A stretch of 64,000 nucleotides of DNA, taken from positions 117,080 to 181,079 of the forward strand of contig NZ_QTQP01000012.1 of assembly GCF_003854275.1 (NCBI RefSeq). The letters run 5' to 3'. Within the stretch, counting starts at the first letter, position 1. Each line of letters begins with the position of its first letter. The notes beneath the pieces are model-generated. The model did not search any database and had not been told where the DNA came from. It saw nothing but the letters and a program-made list of their open reading frames with translations. Shown here piece after piece: positions 17,737-26,406 of the stretch. This DNA is from Burkholderia sp. Bp8963 (GTDB taxonomy: Bacteria; Pseudomonadota; Gammaproteobacteria; Burkholderiales; Burkholderiaceae). The position numbers were made by a program, and so were the translations under genes.

Positions 17737-18417
17737 TCACAGATAAAACGGACGGGCCGACTTGAGCCCGACGAGCTGCCGGACGCGGTCGAACGAATCG
17801 ACAACCGCATCGCGCCAGCCGATTGCCGGCCCGTCGATGCAGACCGGCGCGAAATGGATCGTGTCCACGCCCGCGGGAATGCGGAACGGGCGCTCGATGC
17901 CATCGTCCGATTCGGTCACGAGCGCGGTGCCGTCGATCGCGGTCAGGCTCATCAGCAGATGCGCGAATGCGGTCGGGCCGGGCTGGTCGAGCAGCGGGGG
18001 CACGATTGCGGACAACTGTTCGAGCAGCGGCAGTTCGTATGCGCCGGGCCACCACGTGTAGCGCTCGTCGCACCACGGGCCGACGGCCGGCATCCCGACC
18101 ATCTCGAGGGTCCGGTCCGCATCGAGTCGGGCATAGGCCCGGCACCGGCCTGCTGTATCGGGCGCCGAACGGGCCAGCCAGCCGCCGGCGTGCGCGGCAC
18201 TGTCGGTCAGCGCGACATTCGCGGGCCTCAGGCGGCCGAGCATCGCGGCCGCCCGCGCCGACGAAATCGGCTCGGCGCCGGCTCGCACCGCCTGGCCGGG
18301 CACGATCAGGCACATCCACTTGGGTCCGTCCTGCAACTCGGCGGGCACGTCGCCGAACCGGATCTGCGCGGTTCGCCTGCGGGCGCGTTCAACGATGACG
18401 ACTGGCGTATCCGGCAT
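17737..18417 (-). CDS. conserved hypothetical protein, 226 aa
   Basis: A 226-aa soluble protein that I do not recognise. Visible features: an N-terminal strand VVIVERARRRTAQIRFGDV, a central WWPGAYELPLLEQLSAIVPP, and a C-terminal HFAPVCIDGPAIGWRDAVVD. No signal peptide, membrane segment or known catalytic motif. Coding character is good (high GC3, no competing frame with family similarity). It lies 16 nt upstream of the Lrp gene in the same direction, so the two may be co-transcribed. Confidence 0.65.
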   Translation of the reverse strand: MPDTPVVIVERARRRTAQIRFGDVPAELQDGPKWMCLIVPGQAVRAGAEPISSARAAAMLGRLRPANVALTDSAAHAGGWLARSAPDTAGRCRAYARLDADRTLEMVGMPAVGPWCDERYTWWPGAYELPLLEQLSAIVPPLLDQPGPTAFAHLLMSLTAIDGTALVTESDDGIERPFRIPAGVDTIHFAPVCIDGPAIGWRDAVVDSFDRVRQLVGLKSARPFYL

Positions 18418-18554
18418 ACAAACGACTCTCTCGATGCTGGTGGAGCCGCGCCGCCATGATGCCGGCGCGCCCCGAGGGTTCTGCCGACAGGTGTCGGGAT
18501 GGAGAAATCATATCGCCCGGTCGCGGCGGGAAAAATCTCAGTCTCAGCGATCGA

Positions 18555-18600
18555 CGACGAAAATCGGAGAAGATTTTCCAGTTTCCAACGATTTTCGTCG
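18555..18600. promoter_or_regulatory. inverted repeat in the divergent gap before the GGDEF gene
   Basis: Perfect 12-bp arms CGACGAAAATCG (18555-18566) and CGATTTTCGTCG (18589-18600) enclose a 22-nt AT-rich centre. It lies in the 396-nt gap 18418-18813 between the divergent hypothetical and GGDEF genes and is the most AT-rich stretch there. It may be a dimeric operator or a cruciform; the rest of the gap holds only GC-rich sequence with no convincing gene. Confidence 0.45.
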
Positions 18601-18813
18601 CAATCATGGAAAACCCCGCCGACAAGCCGCCGGGGCCCGGCCGGGACGCGCACGAGGATCCACCCGGGCACTTGAGACTTCCGCAGCGGTGTCTTAATCT
18701 CCCGGGCAATCCGCGCGCGGCGCGTGCATGACACAGTCTTGCGAACCCGCGATACCCCATCGCGCCCGGCAACCGTCCATCGGCACCACCCCCTCGAGAC
18801 CGTTCCATCGCAC

Positions 18814-20010
18814 ATGCTAGACCCAGTCGTGGCAATCGCCACGTCCGCACTGATGAGCCTGATCCTGGCGGCGTTGCTCGTGTCGCTGCTGCGCTCCGGC
18901 ATACCGGGCGTGCCGGACTGGCTCGCCGCCAATCTGCTGATGGTGGTCGCGCTGCCGCTCGTCCTGCTGCGCGGACGAATCTCCGATGCGGTGTCGGTCG
19001 TCGTCGCCAATCAGTTGATGGCGCTCGCAACGATCCTGTTCTATGTCGGGTGCGCGCGCTTTCTCCGGCGCCGCGTCCGTTGGCCCGTGATGGCGGCAGC
19101 GCTGGTCGCGATCAGCGTCGCGCTCGTGTACTGGCGTTATGCGGTCGACAGCATCCCGATGCGCGTGCTGGCAACCACGTTGTTCTCGGCGGCGTACTGC
19201 ATCGCCGGCGCGCTGCTCGTGGTGCGGCACCGGCCAGCCGGGCGCTCCGCGTATCCGTATTGGGCCACCGCGACGCTGGCGCTCACGTTCGGCGTCTGCC
19301 AGGTCGCGCGCGGCCTCTACTTCATGACGCTGTCCGGCGCGTCGAACGTGCTGATGTTCGCTTCCACCTGGAACGTGGTGCTGCTGACGATCGGCGCCGC
19401 CGTCATGCCGACGCTGTCGATGACCGCGATGATGATGGTGCACGACATGCTGCTCTCCGATGCGCGCGACGCCGCCGACCGCGACTTCCTGACCGGCGCG
19501 CTATCGCGCAAGGGATTCGAGGCCGCCGCGCTGCAGTTGTCCGACACTGCGTTGGGCCGCGGCATACCGATTTCGCTGCTGATCGTCGACCTCGATCACT
19601 TCAAGGCAATCAACGATACGTTCGGGCATGCGGGCGGCGACACGGTGCTGCGCGAATTCGTCCGCGCCGCGCGGCTGCAGTTGACGCGCAGCGACGTGCT
19701 CGGGCGCATCGGCGGCGAAGAGTTCGCGGTGCTGCTGGCCGACGCGGCGCCGGCCGATGCGCTGCGGCTCGCGGAGCGGCTGCGCCACGCGGTGGCCGGC
19801 CAGCCGGTGGCGACGGGCGCCGGACCCTGCGCGTACAGCATCAGCGGCGGCATCGCGGGCTGGCGCGCCGGCGACACGCTGGACCGCGTCAATGCGCGGG
19901 CGGACGCCGCGCTCTACGAAGCGAAGCGGGCCGGCCGAAACCGGATCTGCGTTCATCGGGAACGGCGGGACGCGAAGGAACGGCTGTCGGCGGGGAACGC
20001 CGCCGCGTAG
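18814..20010 (+). CDS. membrane-anchored diguanylate cyclase (GGDEF)
   Basis: A 398-aa protein with about six transmembrane helices in residues 1-210 and a GGDEF domain at about 220-385. The active loop reads GGEEF, and SLLIVDLDHFKAINDTFGHAGGDTVLREF is broken here into its two parts: VDLDHFKAINDTFGHAGGD and the preceding SLL. The domain should make c-di-GMP at the membrane. The inhibitory RxxD motif is absent at its usual place. The start is uncertain: no good ribosome site before 18814, and an upstream ATG at 18724 would add 30 residues. Confidence 0.88.
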   Translation: MLDPVVAIATSALMSLILAALLVSLLRSGIPGVPDWLAANLLMVVALPLVLLRGRISDAVSVVVANQLMALATILFYVGCARFLRRRVRWPVMAAALVAISVALVYWRYAVDSIPMRVLATTLFSAAYCIAGALLVVRHRPAGRSAYPYWATATLALTFGVCQVARGLYFMTLSGASNVLMFASTWNVVLLTIGAAVMPTLSMTAMMMVHDMLLSDARDAADRDFLTGALSRKGFEAAALQLSDTALGRGIPISLLIVDLDHFKAINDTFGHAGGDTVLREFVRAARLQLTRSDVLGRIGGEEFAVLLADAAPADALRLAERLRHAVAGQPVATGAGPCAYSISGGIAGWRAGDTLDRVNARADAALYEAKRAGRNRICVHRERRDAKERLSAGNAAA

Positions 20011-20159
20011 CAGGCAGAAAGGCCGGTGCGGTGATCGGACGTACGGGCAGTCGCTCGACGCGGCGTCGCCCCGCTACGGCGGAATCCTCTCCCGAGCCGT
20101 GCCGCACGTCAGTGCCGCACCTCATGTACACTCGGGCGAGTTCAATGGGGGCACATACA

Positions 20160-20570
20160 ATGCAGCTTCTCGACCACGTTTCGATCGGCGTCCCGGATAT
20201 TCAGGCGGCGCGTCCCTTTTACGATGCTGTGATGGCCGCTCTGGGCGCATCCAAGGTGTATGACCGGCCCACCGCACTCGGCTACGGCGAGCGTTGCAAT
20301 GCCAACGACACAGCCTCGACCTTTCTGGCCGTGTATCAGGATCCCGCCGAAATCGGCACGAACAAGCGACACTGGTGCTTCAAGGCCCCGTCCCGCGCGC
20401 ACGTGGACGCGTTCTTCGAGGCCGGCATGTCGACGGGCGGGCGCTCTGACGGCGATCCCGGATTGAGGCCGCACTACCACGGCGACTACTACGCGGCGTT
20501 TCTGGTCGACCCGGCCGGCAACCGGGTCGAGGCCGTGTGTCATGCTGCGGCGAACGTCAACCGCGACTAG
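20160..20570 (+). CDS. VOC-family (glyoxalase/bleomycin-resistance-like) protein
   Basis: A 136-aa single-domain vicinal-oxygen-chelate protein. The first strand QLLDHVSIGVPD holds a metal-binding His, the middle has FYDAVMAALG, and the end AAFLVDPAGNRVEAVCH holds the expected Glu ligand. Family members are metal-dependent isomerases, dioxygenases or resistance proteins; the substrate cannot be told. Its stop codon overlaps the stop of the convergent porin gene. Confidence 0.85.
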   Translation: MQLLDHVSIGVPDIQAARPFYDAVMAALGASKVYDRPTALGYGERCNANDTASTFLAVYQDPAEIGTNKRHWCFKAPSRAHVDAFFEAGMSTGGRSDGDPGLRPHYHGDYYAAFLVDPAGNRVEAVCHAAANVNRD

Positions 20571-21715
20571 AACATCTGCCGCAGGCCGACCGCCACACCG
20601 ACGTTGTTGGTGCGGCCGAGCTTGTCCACATTGCCGGTTGCCCGGTTGGTCACACCCGGGTAATCGGCGGCAAATGCGCCGTTGCCACGCGCGAAATCCA
20701 TCGTTCCATACACTTCCGTGTGCCTGGACAGCGAATACTCGGCCAGCACCGTCGCCGAGTAGTTGATGCCCGAGCCGAGCGTGCCGTCGAGGCGTTCCGC
20801 ATTGCGCGCGTGACCGTAATAGCCGGCCACCGTGATCAGCAGCGGGGCCGTCGCCTGCCAGTTGGCGCCGATGTACAGCGTGTCGTCGATGCGGTTCGGA
20901 CTGCCGCCGCTCAGGGTCGGCGCACCGGCCTGCTGCATGTTGAAATCCGTCGTGCCCGTCTTGTCCTGGCCGTGCAGCCAGCCGGCCAGCAGGCGCACGG
21001 ACGGCGTGACCTGATACGCGCCGCTCACGTGCACGAAGTTGATCTTCGCGCCGTTGACCGTGCTGCCGTTCAACGACGACACCGAGGTCTGCGTGAAGCC
21101 CGTGTTGATCGATGCGGGGCCGTGCGCATACGTCACTTCCACGCCATACGTGCTGTCGAGGCCCATCGCGCCGGCATGATTGCCGAAGCCGTAGATCGCG
21201 TCGATGCTCAGGCCGTTGTACGTGAACTGGTACTTGACCGAGTTCGGCACGGTCAGGAAGTTGCCGATGCCGTTGTACATCCAGCTGTCCTGCCAGTAGT
21301 CGCCGACCGTCATCGGATCGAAGATGTCACCCATCGTGTCGTAGAGCGGCGCGTACTGGTTGCCGAACGTCAGCGAACCATACCGGTTGCTCGACAGGCC
21401 GACATACGCCTGCCGGCTGAACAACGTATTCGCCACGTGCAGCTTGCCGTCGCCGAGCTCGAAACCGTTTTCGAGGCGGAAGATGGCCGACAGGCCGCCG
21501 CCGAGGTCTTCGCTGCCTCGCAAGCCCCAGCGGCTGTGGGTTTCCGGACCGACCGTCATGCCGATCAGGTCCTTGCCGTCCGGGGCGGCGTTCGTCTGAT
21601 AACGGATTGCGGTATCGACGAGCCCGTACAGCGTGACGGAACTCTGTGCGAATGCGGACGATGCCGCGACGGCGAACAACGCGCCGACGCCACTGGAAAT
21701 GACGACCTTCTTCAT
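20567..21715 (-). CDS. OmpC-type trimeric outer-membrane porin
   Basis: A 382-aa porin with signal peptide MKKVVISSGVGALFAVAASS ending AFA, mature start QSSVTLYGLVDTAIRY, and the C-terminal strand ending in LRQMF, the aromatic residue needed for barrel assembly. Strands such as FGNQYAPLYDTMGDIFDP fit the Gram-negative porin family common in Burkholderia. ATG at 21715 is chosen from the signal peptide; the longer ORF has no signal. The 228-nt gap 21716-21943 upstream must hold its promoter; none is assigned. Confidence 0.93.
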   Translation of the reverse strand: MKKVVISSGVGALFAVAASSAFAQSSVTLYGLVDTAIRYQTNAAPDGKDLIGMTVGPETHSRWGLRGSEDLGGGLSAIFRLENGFELGDGKLHVANTLFSRQAYVGLSSNRYGSLTFGNQYAPLYDTMGDIFDPMTVGDYWQDSWMYNGIGNFLTVPNSVKYQFTYNGLSIDAIYGFGNHAGAMGLDSTYGVEVTYAHGPASINTGFTQTSVSSLNGSTVNGAKINFVHVSGAYQVTPSVRLLAGWLHGQDKTGTTDFNMQQAGAPTLSGGSPNRIDDTLYIGANWQATAPLLITVAGYYGHARNAERLDGTLGSGINYSATVLAEYSLSRHTEVYGTMDFARGNGAFAADYPGVTNRATGNVDKLGRTNNVGVAVGLRQMF

Positions 21716-21943
21716 CTGATGTGCCTCCCCGAGCGAATGATTATTCACGCAGCTCGACGGCCTTGCGGCCGGACGATCGAGACTGCGGTCGGGAGCATAG
21801 TCGGTCATTTTTCCGGCACATATTGCCCGATCTGGATAGGTCCATTCCAGAACTTGCAATAGTGGTGGCGCGGCGGCGCCGGACCCGCTTGCATCGTGCC
21901 GGCATCGGTCGGCGATGGATGCGAAGCGAGGTAAGGCGTCGCG

Positions 21944-22846
21944 TTACGGCTCTCGCTGCATCGTCCGTCGCACCCGCGCCACGAGCCCCGCCAGCGCGTC
22001 GGCCGGCTCGGTCGTGCCGAAACGCCGTTCGGTCGCGCCCGCTTCGACGTCGATGTGGCCGGCGTTGTGCGCGTCGTAAAGATCGGTGATCAGGCGCGCA
22101 TGCAGTTCGCTGAGTCCCGCGCGCAACAGCGTCGGCGCCCACGCGTCGCGCGGCAGTTCGCGCGCGACGATCGGGCGGCCCGCCGCTTCGGCCAACGCGG
22201 CCGCGATATCGGTGACGCTGACGCGCCGCGGCCCTTCGACGTTGACGACGCGCGGCCCGCCGTCGTGCTCGCTGTCGAGCAGCAGTTCCGCCGCGACGAC
22301 ACCGACGTCCGGCGCCGAGACCGCCGGAAACAGCTTGCCGACCGGATGATGGAGGCTCGGCAGCACGCCGGTCGCGAGCGCGGTCGGCAGCATCCGCATC
22401 CAGTTCTGCAGATGCTCGGCGGAGCGCAGCAGTGTCACGTGCGTGTCGATCGGCCTGAGCCGTTCCTCGAGGTCGTGAAACAGGCGCGTGATCCCCGTGT
22501 TCGACGCCAGCTCCGCGCCGTAATCCGACAGCTCGAGCAGCACGGGCGGCGGATTCGCGGCGAGCGCCGCGGCCGCGACGTCGATCATGCGCCGCATCGT
22601 CGTTGCGGGATCCTCATCGTTTGCGGGCACCGGACACAGCATCTGCACGCCGTGCGCGCCGTCGATCGCCGCTGCGACCGAGCGTGTGTCGGTCAGGTCA
22701 GCGAGCACGACTTCGCACCCCAGATGTTCGAGCCGCTCGCGATGGCGCGCGTCGCGCACCACCGCGCGCACGGGATGGCCAGCGTTGCGCAACGCAGCAG
22801 CCGTGGCACGGCCAACGTTGCCTGATGCTCCGAATATCACGAACAC
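21944..22846 (-). CDS. NmrA-like NAD(P)-binding Rossmann-fold protein
   Basis: A 300-aa atypical short-chain dehydrogenase: the dinucleotide motif VIFGASGNVGRATAAALRNAG opens the protein, followed by VRAVVRDARHRERLEHLG and DLTD. No YxxxK catalytic pair is evident, as in NmrA/quinone-oxidoreductase-2-like proteins that sense NADP or act on quinones. The start is GTG at 22846, with AGGAG 7 nt upstream; longer ORF starts have no ribosome site. Monocistronic in appearance; function open. Confidence 0.83.
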   Translation of the reverse strand: MFVIFGASGNVGRATAAALRNAGHPVRAVVRDARHRERLEHLGCEVVLADLTDTRSVAAAIDGAHGVQMLCPVPANDEDPATTMRRMIDVAAAALAANPPPVLLELSDYGAELASNTGITRLFHDLEERLRPIDTHVTLLRSAEHLQNWMRMLPTALATGVLPSLHHPVGKLFPAVSAPDVGVVAAELLLDSEHDGGPRVVNVEGPRRVSVTDIAAALAEAAGRPIVARELPRDAWAPTLLRAGLSELHARLITDLYDAHNAGHIDVEAGATERRFGTTEPADALAGLVARVRRTMQREP

Positions 22847-23071
22847 GATGCGCTCCTGTCGGGTCGATGTGTGGTGATTATCGACACTCGCGGCCGGTCC
22901 GGCGCGCAGGTCCGGATGAGATGAGCATGCAAGGATGACGCGATCGGCGGTGGCGTTACCGACCGGATGCCGGCCGAACGCCAAGCGCATGCAAGAGGGC
23001 AATGTCCCATGCGCGACACATGTGGCGTGCCGATCGGCCCGCCTCGCGAGTCGCTCCCGGAAACGAGTCGT

Positions 23072-23983
23072 TCAGGCGACGGGAACGTGGCGGTCGTCAT
23101 CGGCGACACGCGACGCCGGATGCGGCGACTGCGCGGCGGCTCGCGCGATCTCGCTCGGCGTCGCGCCGAGCAGGCGGTTCATCCAGTTCGCCATGTGGCT
23201 CGGATGCGCGAACCCCGCTTCGAGCGCGACCTGGCTGATGCTGAGCCGGCCTTCGAGCAGCAGCGCCTTCGCGCGCTCGACACGGCGCTGCACGATGTAC
23301 TGATGCACGGGCATCCCGAGCGTCTCGCGAAACAGCACCTTGAAATGCGGCACGCTGATCGCCGTGAGCGCGGCGAGTTCCGCCAGCGTCAGACGCTGGT
23401 CGAGATGGCCCTCGATGTAGTCGATCACGCGCGCGGCCGTGTTCGGTGCAAGCGCGTGCCGCCGACCGCGGAACGACGGCGCGGCGTCGACGAGCCGCAC
23501 GATCAGCGCGGTGCACAGGCTTTCCGCGTAGAGCGGGTCCGACGCGTCGTCCGCTTCGAGCTCGGCGGCCAGCGCCCACGCGATGTGCTGCAGGCGCGGA
23601 TCGCGCACCTGCATGCGCCGGCGGATCTGCGCCTGCGACGGCTTCAGTTCGAGCTGGTCGAACGTCGCGCGCGCGAATGCGTCGCTGAACGTAATGCGCA
23701 GGATCCGGCAATCGGATGCGTCGGTCCACCGGCCAGGCAGGCCGGCCGGGATCACGTCGGCGTCACCGTGCGCCTGGATGCGCGTATAGCGATGGCCGTC
23801 GCACGCGCAGTCCGCGCGAGTCGGCGCGCCGACATGCACGCCAACCCGGTGCTCGTCGGCCGCCGGGATCCGGTAGGTGCCCGCCTGGATGCCGAGCAGC
23901 GCCGCACTGAAGCCTTGCCAGCCGAGCCCGGCGCTGGAACGCAGGCTGACCGGCACGCCGTGCGCAAGGGTCGCATCGTTCAT
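23072..23983 (-). CDS. AraC-family transcriptional regulator
   Basis: A 303-aa regulator with a variable N-terminal sensor domain and a C-terminal AraC double helix-turn-helix (about 195-290): LTLAELAALTAISVPHFKVLFRE is split here as LTLAELAALTAISVPHF then KVLFRETLG, and the second helix is ISQVALEAGFAHPSHMANW. It lies upstream of the NmrA-like gene on the same strand with a 225-nt gap, so it may control that gene; this is inference. Confidence 0.9.
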   Translation of the reverse strand: MNDATLAHGVPVSLRSSAGLGWQGFSAALLGIQAGTYRIPAADEHRVGVHVGAPTRADCACDGHRYTRIQAHGDADVIPAGLPGRWTDASDCRILRITFSDAFARATFDQLELKPSQAQIRRRMQVRDPRLQHIAWALAAELEADDASDPLYAESLCTALIVRLVDAAPSFRGRRHALAPNTAARVIDYIEGHLDQRLTLAELAALTAISVPHFKVLFRETLGMPVHQYIVQRRVERAKALLLEGRLSISQVALEAGFAHPSHMANWMNRLLGATPSEIARAAAQSPHPASRVADDDRHVPVA

Positions 23984-24176
23984 CGCACCCTCATGTCAAG
24001 TCGCGAATCGAATGCGCATTGTGCCGCCATTCCGGCGCGCACGCTCGTCGCCGGACGTGCGTCGGCCGGTCATGCGAAAACGATCATCCGTTTCTGTTCG
24101 CGGCGATCCATGCGTGCGCGTCGGCATGCGCGCCGCCCGTTACGATCGGCGCATATCGCATTCATCGGAGCGTGCC

Positions 24177-24380
24177 ATGCTCGATTGCCGTTCGCGGCGC
24201 ACGGCGTTCGCCGCACCGCTGCGCCCGCCATCGCGTGATCAATCGAATGCCGGTTCCACCGGCGTCCGCGCGACTTTCGCCGCGATCGCCATGCTGACGC
24301 TCGGCCTCGTCGGCTGGTACCGGATCGAGCGGTTGCTCGCGTCGATTCCGGACAGCAACGACGACTTCGGGATCGTTTGA
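24177..24380 (+). CDS. small single-pass membrane protein, 67 aa
   Basis: A 67-aa ORF starting at an ATG with GGAG 7 nt upstream. A basic, proline-containing N-terminus (residues 1-30) precedes one hydrophobic helix ATFAAIAMLTLGLVGWY and a short tail RIERLLASIPDSNDDFGIV. The charge pattern predicts N-in orientation. It is divergent from the AraC gene and lies alone before the MerR gene. I do not recognise a named family. A longer reading of the same frame from 23877 runs antisense through the AraC gene and is rejected. Confidence 0.55.
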   Translation: MLDCRSRRTAFAAPLRPPSRDQSNAGSTGVRATFAAIAMLTLGLVGWYRIERLLASIPDSNDDFGIV

Positions 24381-24501
24381 CCGGCGCGCAGCGAAGCGGG
24401 AACGTCCGGGCGCCACGTCATCGTGCGCGGGCGAGGATCGCGTGTTGCGCTGGCGCACCCGACCAGCAGCGGCGCACCCAGGTGCCCGCGGCGACGCGGT
24501 A

Positions 24502-24981
24502 CTACGCGCCGCCCAACGATTTCCTGCGCGCGGCCAATTCATGCGCAGGCGCCGCTCTCTTGCCCCGGCGTCGCGACGCGGCCTCCTTCGTCGCGTCCGG
24601 CGGATCGAAGCATTCCATCTTCACACACCGCCCCTCGGCCCATTCGGCGTCCAGCGTCGCGCGGATCGCCTGCAACTCCGCGCGCTGCCCATCCAGTTTT
24701 GCGCGCAGTGCGTCGATCTCGCGCAGCCGCTCGTCGAGGCGCGCGAGCAGCCCGTCCTTCGAGAATGCGTTCATTTCCTCGGCAACGGCTCGCATTTCGT
24801 CGAGCGAAAAACCGAGCCGCTGCGCGAGCGAGATCATCTGTAGCCGCTCGACCGCCGCGTCGTCGTAGATCCGGTAACCGTTCTGGCCGCGGCCGGCCGG
24901 CGGCAACAGGCCGCTCTGTTCGTAAAAGCGGATCGCGGACGTGCTCATGCCGGTCCGGGCAGCCAGTTCTCCGATTTTCAT
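24502..24981 (-). CDS. MerR-family transcriptional regulator
   Basis: A 159-aa regulator with the N-terminal winged helix MKIGELAARTGMSTSAIRFY, then GYRIYDDAAVERLQMI, and a long dimerisation coiled coil at about 75-115. A CVKMECFD segment and a basic tail follow. It is divergent from an old-yellow-enzyme gene whose promoter has the overlong spacer that MerR proteins untwist. The few Cys residues do not make a clear metal site, so a redox-active or organic inducer is as likely as a metal. Confidence 0.92.
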   Translation of the reverse strand: MKIGELAARTGMSTSAIRFYEQSGLLPPAGRGQNGYRIYDDAAVERLQMISLAQRLGFSLDEMRAVAEEMNAFSKDGLLARLDERLREIDALRAKLDGQRAELQAIRATLDAEWAEGRCVKMECFDPPDATKEAASRRRGKRAAPAHELAARRKSLGGA

Positions 24982-24986
24982 GATGC

Positions 24987-25017
24987 TTGACCTTCAAGTG
25001 GACTTGAAACTTAGTAT
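24987..25017 (+). promoter_or_regulatory. MerR-type promoter with 19-bp spacer
   Basis: A -35 TTGACC (24987-24992) and a -10 TAGTAT (25012-25017) are separated by exactly 19 bp, and the spacer carries the dyad TTCAAGTGGACTTGAA. This is the standard architecture for activation by MerR proteins, which bind the spacer and realign the two hexamers. The promoter faces the old-yellow-enzyme gene; the divergent merR start is only 6 bp away, so MerR should also repress itself. Confidence 0.82.
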
Positions 25018-25049
25018 AGACCGATCGCATATGCCGAACGGGTCCTCCG

Positions 25050-26286
25050 ATGACGACTTCCTTGTTTGCTCCGCTGACGCTGCCGAATGGCGGCACCCTG
25101 CCCAACCGCATCGCGAAGGCCGCGATGGAGGAAAACATGGCCGATCCCGGCCAATTGCCCGGCGACGCGCTGCTGCGCCTGTATGCCGCGTGGGGGCGCC
25201 GGCGGCGCCGGCCTGCTGATCACCGGGAACGTGATGATCGACGGCCGCGCGCTGACGGGCCCGGGCGGCGTCGTGCTCGAACGGAACACGCCGCTCGAGC
25301 CGTTCCGCGCGCGGGCCGACGCCGCCCGCCGCCACGGCGCGCGCGTGTGGATGCAGATCAACCATCCGGGCCGGCAGGTGATGGACGCGATGGGTCGCGA
25401 CGGGTGGGCGCCGTCCGCCGTGCCGCTCGATCTCGGCAAGCACAGCAAGCTGTTCGCCGCGCCGCGCGAGATGACGGCGGGCGAGATCTGCGAGGTGATC
25501 GAGCGCTTCGCCGACACGGCCGCCGCCGCGCAGGCGGCCGGGTTCGACGGCGTGCAGATCCATGCGGCGCACGGCTACCTGATCTCGCAGTTCCTGTCGC
25601 CGTTGACCAATCGGCGCCAGGACGACTGGGGCGGTTCGCTGGAAAACCGCGCGCGGCTGCTGATGTCGGTCGTGCGCGCGGTTCGCGCGCGCGTCGGCGC
25701 CACGTTCAGCGTCGGGGTCAAGCTCAATTCCGCGGACTTCCAGCGCGGCGGGTTTTCCGAGGACGACGCGAAGCAGATCGTGCTGTGGCTCAACGACCAG
25801 GCCGTCGATCTCGTCGAGCTGTCCGGCGGCAGCTACGAGAGCCCGGCGATGCAGGGCCACACCGCGGATGGCCGCACGCTCGCGCGCGAAGCCTATTTCC
25901 TGACGTTCGCACGCGACATCGCGGCAATCGCCAGGATGCCGGTCATGACGACGGGCGGCATCCGCCGCCAGCCGGTCGCCGAAACGGTGCTCGGGGAAGG
26001 CGTCGCGGTGGTCGGCATGGCGACCGCGCTCGCGTGCATTCCGGACCTGCCGAATCGCTGGCGCGACGGCCAGGCGGTCGACGCGCCCGGCGTGCACGTC
26101 GGGTGGCGCGACAAGGCGGCCGCCGGGCTGGCCACGATGGCGCTCGTGAAGCGCCGCCTGCGCGCGATCGCGGCGGGACGCCGCCCCGCGCGCCACTACT
26201 CGCCGGTCCTGACGCTCGTGCTCGACCAGCTTCAGATGCGCCAGCTGACGCGCCGGTATCGCCAGTGGAATCCTGCGCGCGCGTGA
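25050..26286 (+). pseudogene. old yellow enzyme family NADH:flavin oxidoreductase, frameshifted
   Basis: Frame 1 encodes MTTSLFAPLTLPNGGTLPNR to about DALLRLYAAWG, a normal OYE start; the family sequence then continues in another frame from GAGGAGLLITGNVMIDGRAL to the stop at 26286. The body has MQINHPGRQ, the catalytic-region IHAAHGYLISQFLSP, and TTGGIRRQPVAE for FMN phosphate. Removing one base from the G5 run at 25192-25196 restores one frame of about 411 aa (reading AAWGAGGAGLL). As written it is broken near residue 49. Either a true mutation or a sequencing error; the MerR promoter upstream is intact. Such enzymes reduce enones or nitro compounds with FMN. Confidence 0.85.
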
Positions 26287-26337
26287 TGGGGAGACGGCTC
26301 GCGAGAACGTGACGCCAGCGACACACGACGCCGGAAC

Positions 26338-26362
26338 CGATCGAGGCGCGACGGCTCGATCG
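26338..26362. terminator. hairpin between convergent genes
   Basis: CGATCGAG and CTCGATCG form an 8-bp stem with a 9-nt loop in the 120-nt gap between the convergent old-yellow-enzyme and AraC genes. No T-run on either side; it may be a bidirectional, non-classical terminator. Confidence 0.3.
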
Positions 26363-26406
26363 CCCGTGCAGGACGAGATCGACGATGATCGCGCTCCGCC
26401 CAAGCG

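Noticed and set aside
17737..18417. Treating the 226-aa ORF as a shadow frame
   Set aside because: It has no overlapping recognised gene, ordinary amino-acid composition and an operon-like position, so it was kept as a hypothetical gene.
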